Source of the DNA: Montifringilla adamsi | Lineage: Eukaryota > Chordata > Aves > Passeriformes > Passeridae | Direction: 5' to 3' | Assembly (NCBI GenBank): GCA_017590115.1 | Contig: JAGGNK010007559.1 | Span: forward strand, 880,076-944,075 | Length of the DNA stretch: 64,000 nt | Part shown: positions 13,001 through 25,000 of the stretch, in pieces | Position numbering within the stretch: the stretch's first letter is position 1 | Layout: each line of letters starts with the position of its first letter | Notes under the pieces: generated by a model | The model's input: only the letters and a program-made list of their open reading frames with translations | Told to the model about the DNA's origin: nothing | Databases searched by the model: none | Position numbers and translations under genes: made by a program

Positions 13001-16000
13001 GGTGCTGTCCCCGCAGGCATCTCCCGGCTGGACGATCAGATCTTCCTCAACAGGAACCCGGGCGTGCCCTCCGTGGTGAAGTTCCACCCCTTCACCCCCT
13101 GCATCGCTGTGGCTGACAAGGACAGCATCTGGTGAGGGCTGGGGACATGGGGGACACAGCATCTGGTGAGGGCTGGGGACATGGGGGACACAGCATCTGG
13201 TGAGGGCTGGGGACGTGGGGGACACAGCATCTGGTGAGGGCTGGGGCATGGGCCACAGCAGGACAGCATCTGGTGAGCGCTGGGGATCACAGCAGGACAG
13301 CTGGGTCCCTGTCCTGGCTCTCTCTCAGGTGGAGGTGTTGAGATCCTGCCCTGACAGGGTGGGCAGGCCCTGGCACAGGGTGCCCAGAGCAGCTGTGGCT
13401 GCCCCTGGACCCCTGGCAGTGCCCAAGGCCAGGCTGGACATTGGGGATTGGACACCCTGGGACTCTGGGGTGTCCCTGCCATGGCAGGGGTGGTGCTGGA
13501 TGGGCTTTGAGGTCATTGCAATCCAAACCATTCCATGATTCCGTGACGTGTTATTAATCAAGTGATGCCAAACTGCAAAGGAGAAATCCCAAACTGGGTA
13601 ACGAGTGCATCTCTACAGCTGGTACAGAGAACTGAAAGCTCACATGCTGTTTCTTCCTCCCCCAGTTTTTGGGACTGGGAGAAGGGGGAGAAGCTGGACT
13701 ACTTCCACAACGGGAACCCTCGGTACACGCGGATCACAGCCATGGAGTACCTGAACGGGCAGGACTGCTCCCTGCTGCTCACTGCCACAGGTAAGGGGCA
13801 CACAGGACACTGTCCCACTGGCCTTGGCACAGGTCCACTTCAGCTGAGCTGATCTGGACTCTGTTCTCTCCACGCCATGGATTGATCCCAGCCCAGTCTT
13901 CCCCCCTGCCCTGCCCTGCCTGCTCTCAGCTCAGGAGGCGTTGCCAGGCTCAGACTTGAAGGTTCTTCCTGGCACTGAAATCTCTCAAGCAGACTTTCCA
14001 AGGACTGACCAGTCCAACACTTGCTGAAGCCATTCCCATCTGAGTCTTTGCAAGGGTGTGGTCACCCCCTCCTGTGGCACACCTGAGGAGAGGTGATTTC
14101 AGCAGGGTAAAGCTGGTGATTTCAGCTGGGTAAAGCTGCTGTCCAGAGCTGAAACTGTGCAGCAGCCAAAACGCAGGAGCTGCAGTTCTGTTCCTTGTGC
14201 TGTGTTCACGTAGAGCAGGCAGGGCTCAGCCTCAGCACCAAACCCCTCAGGTGGTTCTGAGTTTCTCTCCAGTCCATATCTCACCTGAGCAGGGGGCTGC
14301 ATGAGGAGATCTTGCCCAGTCTCTGCTCTGCAAAGCTGTGAGTCAGATCTGCTCCTCTCCCAAGGAACCATTCCAAACACTCAGAGTGTTTTCAACAGCT
14401 TCTCCAGCTCCCTGCTCAACTGTACAGGTTGGGTGTAATTAAGGGAGGGGGAAGGGGAGCTGAGAGAGCCTTTAGGACATATTTCTTTCAATTTATTGAT
14501 TCTTAGCACAAAAGTTTCACAGATGGGGAGCAAATTGAAAAAAAAATACACAATGTTCTTGAAAGATTTGCTGCTGATGGGCTGGGCTTTGATGCTGCTG
14601 CCTCCGTGGGGCTGTTTGTGTTGAGTGGGTACTTGTGTGACCCTCGGCACCAATCCAGAGATGAATCCTGGAGAAAATGAATGTCAAGGAAATGGAGAGA
14701 CATTGAATGTCAGGTGTTGTTCAAGGGAGGAGAAAAGCTCTTCCAGAAGAGCTCCAGTGGAACAAAGCCTTAGGTTCCGTGGATGTAAATTAGAGAGGGA
14801 AAACAACTCCAGCAGAAAGTGTTCAAGTGACACTCTGGGTTTGGGGTCTGTGTGACTTCATCTCTGCTTCTCCTCTTCTTCCTGGTGCACAAGGAGCTGC
14901 AGGAGCTGCACCAGCAGTGACTTTGCTTTGTGTTCTTTCCCTGTGCTCCCCAAGACGATGGTGCCATCAGGGTGTGGAAGAACTTTGCAGACCTGGAGAA
15001 GAACCCGGAGATGGTGACAGCCTGGCAGGGGCTGTCAGACATGCTGCCAACCACACGAGGTGGGTGCCACTGAGCTTTCTGGGGGGAAGTTGAAAATCAG
15101 CCTTTGTGCAGCTTTCTGGGTGGCACCTGTGACCTCCTTTAGCCCCGGCTCCAATTTTGGCTCTTGTTCTTCCCTGTTCATTGTGGGTCAGGAGGTGGCA
15201 GAGGGACGTGTGGTCTAAATCTGGCACGTGCAGAAGGACAGCACAGTGAGACATTGGCCTGCTTGGAATTTAGCAAAGCTGGGCAGAAAAGGGTGTAAAA
15301 AGGAGCATTGGCATCCAGCCACACATGGGATGAAGCCAGAAAACCAGTTTGTGTAACCCTGAAATCTGTCTTAGGACATTACGGGAGCTTTTGGGATGTT
15401 AAGGGAGCTTTTGGGATGTTAAGGGAGGTTTTAGGATGTTAAAGGAGGTTTTATGATATTAAAGGAGGTTTTGGGATGTTAAAGGAGGTTTTAGGATATT
15501 AAAGAAGGTTTTGCAGCATTCCAGGTGGTGTGGATGTTCCCTCCTTCCCAGACCCATCAGGTGCTAATGCTCCAATGGCAGTTCTGTGTCCCTTGAATAT
15601 TTCTAATCAAGGCTGCAGCTTTTCCTGGGTGTGCTCTGGTGCAATCAGCACTTTGGGATTGATGAGGAAGTGCTGGAGGAGGCTGCCTGGCCCGTGCTGT
15701 GCAGGAGGTCAGATGAGATGACCATCATCATTCATCCTGACCTTAAAAGCTGACAGTTCTCATTTCTGAGCTGATGTGGTTCTTCCCAGGAGCCTGACAC
15801 AGCTCTTTCAGCTATTCATTGGATTTCCTGGGGCTGCCTGTGTGTGTTGTTCTCCCCAGCCCCTCCCCTGTGTCTCAGGGAGCAGGGGCTGTGTTTGAGG
15901 CTCTGCCTTGCTGAGGGCACTGCCCAGGACTGATGAGGAGCTGCTGGAACTCAGAGCCTGCTGTGCAAATGGCAGAGCCTGCCCTTTCCAGGGTGGCAGC

Positions 16001-19000
16001 AGGGGCTGCTGTGAGCAGGCAGGGCCTGGCTCTGCTCGGGCACAACGAGCCCAGGAGTGGTGGCAGTTGCCCTTTGTGCTGTCACTCTGGAGCTCTGTGC
16101 CAACAAACAGCAGCTTTGCTGGCTGCTGGGTGATGTTTCCCATCCCTGGATTCAGGATCTGGCTGCTTGGAGCTGGGAATGCCCCAGGCTGCTGCTGGGC
16201 AGGGAGGATGCTGGGCTGGAGCTCCCTCAGCCCAGTGCCACTGTCCTGCCCTCCCTTCCATGGGCACTGTGCCAGGGCACAGCCTCTGCTGCTTGTGCCT
16301 CACTCTGGACAGGGTTTGACACCCAGGAAGGATTTTCAGTGTCTGACACTGCTGAGAGAGCTCTGAGAGCTGGGTGGTTCCATTTGCCAAAACAGGTCTG
16401 GGGAAACTTTCAAATCTGTTCTCTTTAGGACTGAGGTTTCTTCCCCTTGGCTTTTTCTTTCCCTTGTGGACTGAAACAGTCTGGGGCCTGTTTTCTTTGC
16501 CTTCCACCCTCCCAGCAGATTGGGCAGCAGAGAAGGACAGATCTGTTTGTGGAGAGAGAAATAAATGTAGCCACTTCAAAAGAGCTAAGTGGAGCAAGTC
16601 CCCGTGGAGATGAGAGTCTTCAGAGTCATCTGCTGCCAAGACCACAGCTGTGGTCCAGCACTGCCTCACAAAACTGAGGATGCATTTTGAAGCTGCAGAG
16701 CTCAGGAGTTTTATTGGAGTTTGTTTGCTCCCACTATTGATTTCCTTCCTCTTCTCCCAGCTTTTCCCCTGTATCATAATGCCCCACTCACCTCTGAACT
16801 GCACTTGAGAACAGCCAGAACTTCACTTTCGGGGCCATTTCCATACTTAGAGAAGGAGAGAGGAATAGGTAATCGCTAACGTCATCCTTTGGAAGCTTGG
16901 GAGCAGCCCTAGGTTGTCTGAGGTGGACAGTGACACACTCAGGGGCTGCCTGAGAGGGGCAGCAGCCCAGGGCAGGCACAGAACCTGCACATTTCCTCTG
17001 GGAGGGCAGAGCTGAGCTGGCACAGCTGCTTCCCTGCCAGCCCCCCAGCTGTGGGCACACAAACCCTGACCCCTGGCAGCAGCCCCAAGCTCCCATGGGT
17101 CTGTACAGCTCCCAGGAGCTCCTTGCTGTCTGTCTGTCTGTCTGTCTGTCTGTGCTGGGAGCAGGGCATAGGAGGGCTCCTTGTCCCTGCAGAGTTGTCA
17201 GCCAGAGCCTGCTGCACACAGGCTGCTGCCTTCCCAAAAATGCTGTGCTGCAGTGAGTGAGGGAGGCATGTGCTGCTCTGGGTGCTGCTGCTGCTTCTCT
17301 TTCACATTCCTCCATTTGAGTTGGTGTTTCTAGTCCCTGTTTTAAGCTGGGTTTTGCTCTGTGTGACTGGCCCTGAGCAGCACCCCCTGATCTCTGTCTC
17401 CCCACAGGTCTGGCCCGAAGGGTGTCCATCTATCTGGACAGAAGCAAGCAGGGAGGTGAGTGCTGCTCCCTGTGCTGTTCCCTCTGCTCAGGGGGGTGGG
17501 CAGGAGCTCTGTGGGGTGGTTGGTTGGGGTTTTGGTGTGGTTTGAGGGATCTCTGGCTCCATGTGGCTCCTGGGAAGCTTTGCTTCACCTCTGCCATGCC
17601 CTGCCCCGTGTCTGTGCCCGTGAGGAGTGCAGGGAGGGATCTGTGCTCCCTGAGCAGGCACAGCCCTGCTGGGGCAACGGAATCTTCCTGTCAGCCTCTC
17701 TGAGCTCCCGCAGCCACAGGAGGTGGGGGGGATTTGGGAGCCTCTCTTTTCCAGGGACATTTCAAAGCATCCCTGGGCAGAAGGGTTTGAGAGGGAGGTT
17801 CCAAATGGAGCCTGCATAAGCTGCTGTGGGTTTGGCTGGGGTTTATTTATCCTGTGGAAAGGAGATGCTGGGGAGTCTTTCCCAGCAGCCTCAGAATCGT
17901 GGACCCTTGGCAGAGATAAGCCAAAGAGGAAAGAGGGAAATGTAGGTTGGGTCCATGGGAGTAATTCTCCCCTGGGAGGGTGGGCAGGCCCTGGCACAGG
18001 GTGCCCAGAGCAGTCCCTGGATCCCTGGAAATGCCCAATGCCAGGCTGGGAGCAGCCTGGGACAGTGGAAGGTGTCCCTGCCATGGCAGGGGTGGCACTG
18101 GATGGGCTGTGCCCAACCCAAATCCTTCTGGGATTCTGGGACTGTAACAAATGTCACAAATTCCACTCTGCTGCATGGAGGGAAGGTGGAGGAAGTCCCC
18201 AGCCTTGTCCCAGAGAATCTGCAGGGTCTGTGAGGCTCTGGATCCTGACTCCTCTCCCACGGGGGAGGGGAGCAGATGGTTGATGTGTCAGGGCATCCCA
18301 GGCCGCCCATGGTGGAGGTGTCACCTCGGGATGTTCATCAATTATTGATATTTGCTGACTGATCAGAGCTGGCTGTGTCTGCACTGATTCATCAGCCAGG
18401 CTCCTGGCAGGGGCTGATTCAGAGCTCGTTAGTGGAGTTCAGCAGATCTCTGTGGCTCTGGGAGCTGGGGCAGGAGCGAGCAGAGTTGATGTGTGGCTGC
18501 TGCTGCTGCCTGGCTGTGGAATCCCCCAGCCAAGGCTAAAATTAGCAGGGCTGGGCTGCAGGGAATCTCTGGGCAGGAGCAGGGTCAGGGAATCCCTGGG
18601 CAGGAGCAGGAGCAGCGTCTGGGAATCCCTGAACAGGAGCAAGTTCAGGGAATCCCTGGGCAGGAGCAGGGTCAGGGAATCCCTGGGCAGGAGCAGGAGC
18701 AGGGTCAGGGAATTCCAGAGCAGTTCCAGAGGGGCCAGGGCAGGGCAGGACCATGAAAGCCTTCTCCAGCTGCCTGTGCCCTCCTGGTGACAAGGGCAGC
18801 ACCAGCATTCCCCCTTCCCTCTGGAGAGCTGTAAAACGTGTGGAATTGGTGCTCTTCTGGCAGCAAAGTACCTCGGCAATGCTTGGACACTGCCCCAGCC
18901 CTGGAAGTGCCCCAGGCCAGGGTGGATGGGGGACAGGGGGTACAGCTCAGCCTGCACCAGGGGCTGGTCAAGGCATCAGCCTCAGAGCAAGGGGCAGAGG

Positions 19001-22000
19001 GAGCAGCAGGGAACTTCCCACCCCTCCCAGGAGCCCCCATCAGCAGTGAGGGCTGACACAGCTCTGGTCAGATTATTTGATGGCAATAAAATCACTGGAG
19101 AAATGGCAGCTCCAGGGGTTTGTGTTCTTTTAATTGAATTCCCAGCATCCCAGCTCCTGCTGTCCCTCACTGCAGAGTCCTTGGCAGGAGGAGGGGGACA
19201 CTTTTTGAGAGGATGTTGTAGAAATTAATGATGAGTGAGGTCATCCAACCCTCCCACTGCTTCCTGGAAATTAAAGCAGGGATGTGCTTCACTGCTCAAC
19301 CAGGAGGGCCCGTGATTAAAAATGATCAGTCAGAGTCCAGGATGCTTTTGTGTTGTGTTCCATGGATATTCCTGACTCCACTGAAATGCCAAGGACAGCC
19401 TGGCCACATTCCCTGACATTCCAGGGCAGTGCAGATGTTGGGAATGCAGCTGCTTTCACCACAGTAGTACTGGAATTTATCCATGGAATTGTCCCATCCA
19501 GGCAAATCTCTCTGGCTCAGAGCAATCCTGAGGGAACAGCCATGGGCAGTTCTACCTGGAGGAACAGCTGCTGGTGTGGGTAAACTCAGCCATGCAGACC
19601 TGCCAGTGCTGGCTTTAAAAGGCTCAAAAACAAACACAAACCAAACCAAAGAAACAAACAAACAAAAAAAAAAACCAAAAAAAACCCCAAAAAAACCCAC
19701 CAAACCAAAAACCAAAAAATCCCACCACCTCCACCACAGACGTTTAAAAATTCCTTTCCCTGAGCTGTGGAAGATTTTCTGCTCATTATCTAAGAATATA
19801 ATATCCCTTAAGGGGAAATTCTGCTCTTAGCTCCTGATGCATTGCAGCAGTGCAGGGCTGGTTCCTGCAGCTCGTGGGTTCTGGGAGCAGCAGCACTCCA
19901 GCACTGCCCTGTGCCAGGGGCTGTGCCAGCTCTGTCCCTGGGTGCTGTGACAGTGGCAGGCCAGGCAGAGCCGGCTCTGGTGCTGGGCAGGTGCTCAGAG
20001 GTTCAGGAGGGGCTGGGGAGGAGCAGCTCAGGTGTTCAGGACAGCACCTGTGGGCAGGAGGCGCTCAGTGAGGAGCAGCTCAGGTGCTCAGAGGTGCAGG
20101 AGGGGCTCAGTGAGGACCAGCTCAGGTGCCAAGCCCAGCAGCCAAAGCCCTGTGGGTGGGCTGCAGGCTCAGTTGTAACATCCTGGAGTAGGACCTCTGT
20201 TAATTAAAAAGGAAATGATCGTTAGTATTCAATCCCACGTTCACTCCTCATCCCAAAATGCTCTGAATTGAGCATGGAAACATGAGCCAATCCTGGATCA
20301 TCTCTGCCATGCTTGTACATAGAAATAGTTCAGCTATTTCTGTCTCACTCCATACTGTGAGTGCCAGCTCTGGATGGAACATTTCGCAGTCAGAGGAAGC
20401 TTTCCTTCCCCTCACACACTTCCAAGTGACTGACATTTCTGTATGAGGGCTTTTCTGCTCTTCAGACAGGCTGGAGTTCTGGTTCAGCATTCCCAGTTCA
20501 TCCCCTTTTGGCCAGGGCACACTGGGGTGCAGCAGGAGCAGAGCCCCCAGCCCAGGGCTCAGCAGAGGCACCTTTGCAGCCAGCACCCACCCCCTCCAGG
20601 CAGATCCTTGCTTTGGGGTGATCCAAATCCTGCTCTTGCCTCTTCCAGCGAGCAGCAACTGAGCTGAACTATTTAATTTTTAATAAGAAAGGCAGGAACT
20701 GCAAGGTCTCAAGCCACACCATAGCCAGCACCATCCCTGTAAGTGTCCCAGGCCAGGCTGGACAGGGCTTGGAGCACCCTGGGGTAGTGGGAGGTGTCCC
20801 TGCCATGGCAGGGCTGGAATGAAGGGGTTGTTAAGGTCCCTTCCAGCCAAAGCCATTCCAGGATTCTGTGATCATCTCCCTCCTTTTTTCCAGCCTGGTT
20901 GGGAGTGAACTCTTGTCCTTTCCATCTGCTTGTCTCTCATGGCAACCTTTGTGTAATCCCTCTGGAGCCTCTTCCCTCACTGAGACTTTCCCTGCCCATC
21001 TGGGTGTCCTTGCTGAGTATCCTCAGTGACCAACTCCTGACAGGCACACCAAGAGAGGCACCAAAAATGCCAACTCTGCCCCCAAAATCACCTTCCCTGT
21101 GCCCCTGCACAGAGCAGCCCCTGGAACCACGGCTGGACAGGACTTGGTGCTGCTCAGAAGGAAACCTGTTCTGGGAGCTGGGAGCTGTGGAGCTGCCTGG
21201 GAGCTCTTTGCCTGCTGAACTCCACCAGGGATGGAAATGGCCAGATCCATCTCAGCTGCCACGTTTATCCTGTCACATGGGCCCTAAGCAGCTGACAAAT
21301 GCAAACACTTCAGTGGTGTTTATCATCCCCATCACTGCCTGCTTGTTTGCCTGCCTCTCCAGCCCTGCCAGCTGCCAGGCCGTCTGAAGGAACAATCCAT
21401 TTGACTGAGGATAAAGATCCAGGCTCCCAGGTCAGCCCAGAGTCCTGAATTTCCTTCAGGGAGGTGAGGAACTGCCAGTAAACACCAGTGACCTCCTCCC
21501 TGGATGTGGCAGGATCAGGAATGAGATGTGATGCTTAGCAAGGGGAGAGGGTCAGGGTGTTTTGTGTGAAGCTGTGCAAAACAAGGTCATTCCATCATGC
21601 GGGAGGAGAACTCGGTGTTCAGAGGATGTGCTGCTGTTTCCTTTGTGCTCTGTAACTGTGGATGTTCTGCTACGAGGTACTTGTGGCCCTTTGGTGACAG
21701 AAGAGCACGTTGGGGCAGCTGAGGTGTCCTGCTGGGGATGATTTGGGCAGCAGACCCAGCCAAATGCACGTTTTCACCTCGTGGACAAGCACGTTGTGGA
21801 GTGGAGACACAGGGGTGGTGCTGAAGGCCCTGCGAGTGCTCGGGGCAGGAGCTGCAGTCCTGATGCATTGCAGAGGGTGCTGCCTCCAGCTCTGGGTGCT
21901 TATGAAACACTGCTCAGCACCAGAGACTCGGGCTGGCATGGAGGAGAGGCTGGACAACTGCTCTGAGAGGCTGGGATGATGCTGTGTGAGGCAGGAATTC

Positions 22001-25000
22001 TGCTCTGAAAGGCAGGAATGATGCTCTGAGAAGCAGGAATGATGCTCTGAGAGGCAGGAATTCTGCTCTGAGAGGCAGGAATGATACTCTGAGAAGCAGG
22101 AATTCTGCTCTGAGAGGCAGAAATCTGCTCTGAGAAGCAGGAATGTTGCTGTGTGAGGCAGGAATTCTGCTGCTATCCCTGCCCTCCCGAGGGGCTGGAA
22201 ACAGACCCCAAGCCTGGAGTTCTTCTCTGGTTCTCTCCTGTGGTGCTCCCCGGGGTTTTTGTTTGTGTTTTTAACGCAGTGTGGATGGGACTTTGGCTGA
22301 ACTTCCCCTGGAGATTGCACTGCGCCCTCGGGGATGAGGAGCAGAAGCTCTTGTCAGGGTGTTTGAGCTGCTGTCCCTGCAGGGTGTTCCCCTCCTCACC
22401 AGTCATGCAGCAAACTAGTTTGTGCTCCCACCAGCTGTTAAATTCACTCTACTGCAGCCCTGCCTTGGCTGTTCCTTGGCCAGGACCATCTCCCACACCC
22501 TTCTGACAGAAGGAGGAATCAGTCCAGGAGCTCTCAGGTCTTGCTGGTGAGGTGGCACCAGCTGAGTCTCTTCAATCAGCATTTAATGTTCTCGTGGTGC
22601 TGGGCACTGCTCTGGCCCTGGCAATTCCTGGAAGTTGTGCTCCCCTCCCACAGGGACCCTGCTGGTTTCTCTCAACGCTCACACCAGGGGGCAAAGCAGT
22701 GTTTGGAATGCAGGAGCAGCTGATTCAGTCCCACCTGGAGGCTGTGTGGGGTGTCTGCGTGTGTAATTTTGCATTTTCTCTGGCGCTGGCAGTGTCTGGA
22801 ACTCGGGCCAGGAGAGCTGATGCTGCAAGGAGTGCCGCTCTGCAGAGCTGGGGTGCCAATCTTCTGGCACTGATTGGCACCCCTGCCTTGTTGTGTCTCA
22901 GGAGCAGGGATGGTGGTGGACTGGGAACAAGAAACTGGGCTCCTGATGACCTCGGGAGACGTGAGGATAATCCGGATCTGGGACACGGATCGGGAAATGA
23001 AAGTACAGGTAACAGCTGCCTGCTTGGCCCAGCACCTTTCCCTGCCAGAGCCCAGAGCCCCAGAGCACCTGGAACTGCTCTGTGAGGAGCTGCCAGCTTC
23101 TGGAGCTCCTTCCTCCCTGCTTCCCTGCTTCCCTGCCCCAGGTCACGTTCCCAGGTCAGTAAAATCACACAGATACTCAGGGAGTGTGCCAGGGCTCTCC
23201 TGCCAGCTGCTGTGCTGCTCTGGATGGGCAGCCGTGCTTGGGGAAGCTGAGGCTGTGCCATCCAAAGGCAGGCACTGGGATGCAGAGGCGGGCACTGGGA
23301 TGCAGAGGAGGGCACTGGGATTTGAAGGCAGGCTCTGGGATGCAGAGGAGGGCTCTGGGATGCAGAGGAGGGCTCTGGGATGCAGTTGGATTTCACATTA
23401 GCAGGGAACTGGAATAGTGTAAGAGTCTGTGAAAGCACACACACACCCTGTGCCATGGAGCAGGGAAAAGGCCCTGCCAGAGTCCCTGTCAGCCACCATC
23501 ACGTGGGAGTTCCTCAGAAATTCCAAGGAGAAGCAGGTGGTCGGTGAGAACGGAGGCACCATGCTGGAATGAAAAGGAAGTGGAGTTTTCAAAGCTTCTC
23601 GAAATTAATTACCCTTGGATGAACATTAATTGCGACACTTTGACCCTGCGATGCAGGATAATTAAGCCTCTGTTCATCTTAATTACTTTCACATATTATT
23701 TTTTCTATGCAAATTAGGGAGCAGCAAAATTCAGGAGGCAAAAATCTTTTAAATGATGATGATTAATGATTGCACCGAAAGTATCTAAAAACATGTTGTT
23801 TCTTTTTTTAATTGCAAAGATTGGGTGTTGAAATTCAAGTGATTGGAACTTCCTGCCTCGGTGACTGGGAAAGTGAGAATCAGCACAAAGAGCAGCGATA
23901 ATCGAGGCAGATAAAGGTGCCTCCCTCTTTGAACTACAGAAACCCACACCTCTGGAAGCACTCTGGAGCTGGAGGAACGAGTGCTTCATTTGCACTTCTG
24001 CTGAGTGTTGCTGCTTCAAAGGAGGAGCTGGGAGTGGGCAGAGGCTGCAGCAGCCCCAGGCCTGGTGCCTATCCTGCTCAGCCCAGCGGCTCCAGGGCTG
24101 AACCTGCACAGGGGCAAAAGCAGAACTGAGGTGTGGAATGAGCTCCTGCAGCTCCTGCTCAGCCCTGGAGCAGCCTGGGCTGGGGAAGTGTGCCCAGGGC
24201 AGGGGTGGAATGAGAGGGACTTTAAGGTCCCTGCCAACCCAGACCATTCCATCATTGTCATTCCTGCTTTTGCAGTGCTGCTCAGCATTTTTTGCTGGTT
24301 TTAACAAAGTGGTTTTCCTCCCAACAGGCTCAGGGATTATTCTGAGTAATTCTTTTGCCTCCAGAAGTAAAAAGGGGGGAAGTGGCAGCGTGGTGCAGTG
24401 GCACAGCTGCCTTTCCCATGTCCCTTTCCCAGCACAAATCTCTAATGAGATGGGCTGGGTGTCCCTGTCACAAGTGCCACAGCAGGGACAGGAGGGGGCA
24501 CAGCACTGCCTGGCTTGCTCTGGGGCTGGGCCAGGGGCCAAAGTGTCCCTTTGGGGCTCAGGGGCACCAGAGCTTGGTGTGAGGATGGGGATGAGGATGG
24601 GGATGGGGCAGGACCTTGGTTCAGGACCCTGAGTGAAGCTGTGTGTCACAGCTACAGCAGGTCTGTGAGCTGAGCAGATAAAATTGGCCATGACAGACCC
24701 CAGCTCCCAGCTTAATTCATTAAAAAATAGTAGTAAACAAGTCCCTAGGTGAGACAATGATAGGTAGGATCTCAAACAAGAAGGCCCAGCCAGTGCCACT
24801 CAATCCTACAGGCAGACATCTAGCAGCCAGTGAGCCAAGCAGTGTTAGGAACCCAACCAACCAAGGGTTCAAGCACGAGAACTTTGAACCCCCCATGAAA
24901 GGGGGTGTCCATCAATGAGCATTGGCTGCTGTCACCTAACCTCAGTGTGTCCATGTCACTCTTGCACCGAGAATGACACAGGGACAGGAGGGAGGCAGGA

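Larger units (their letters stand above)
15060..22901 (+). other. RPTOR: RPTOR intron, 7.8 kb, containing a cassette exon
   Basis: This is the largest RPTOR intron in the window. It holds the 48-nt candidate exon at 17408-17455, CR1 fragments at 17968-18150 and 20728-20875, an A/C-rich simple stretch at about 19622-19735, and several minisatellites: 20 bp x7 at 15373-15512, CTGT at 17126-17153, 27/33 bp at 18561-18716, a diverged array at 19985-20130, and 21 bp x10 at 21961-22175. I see no other exon. Confidence 0.75.
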
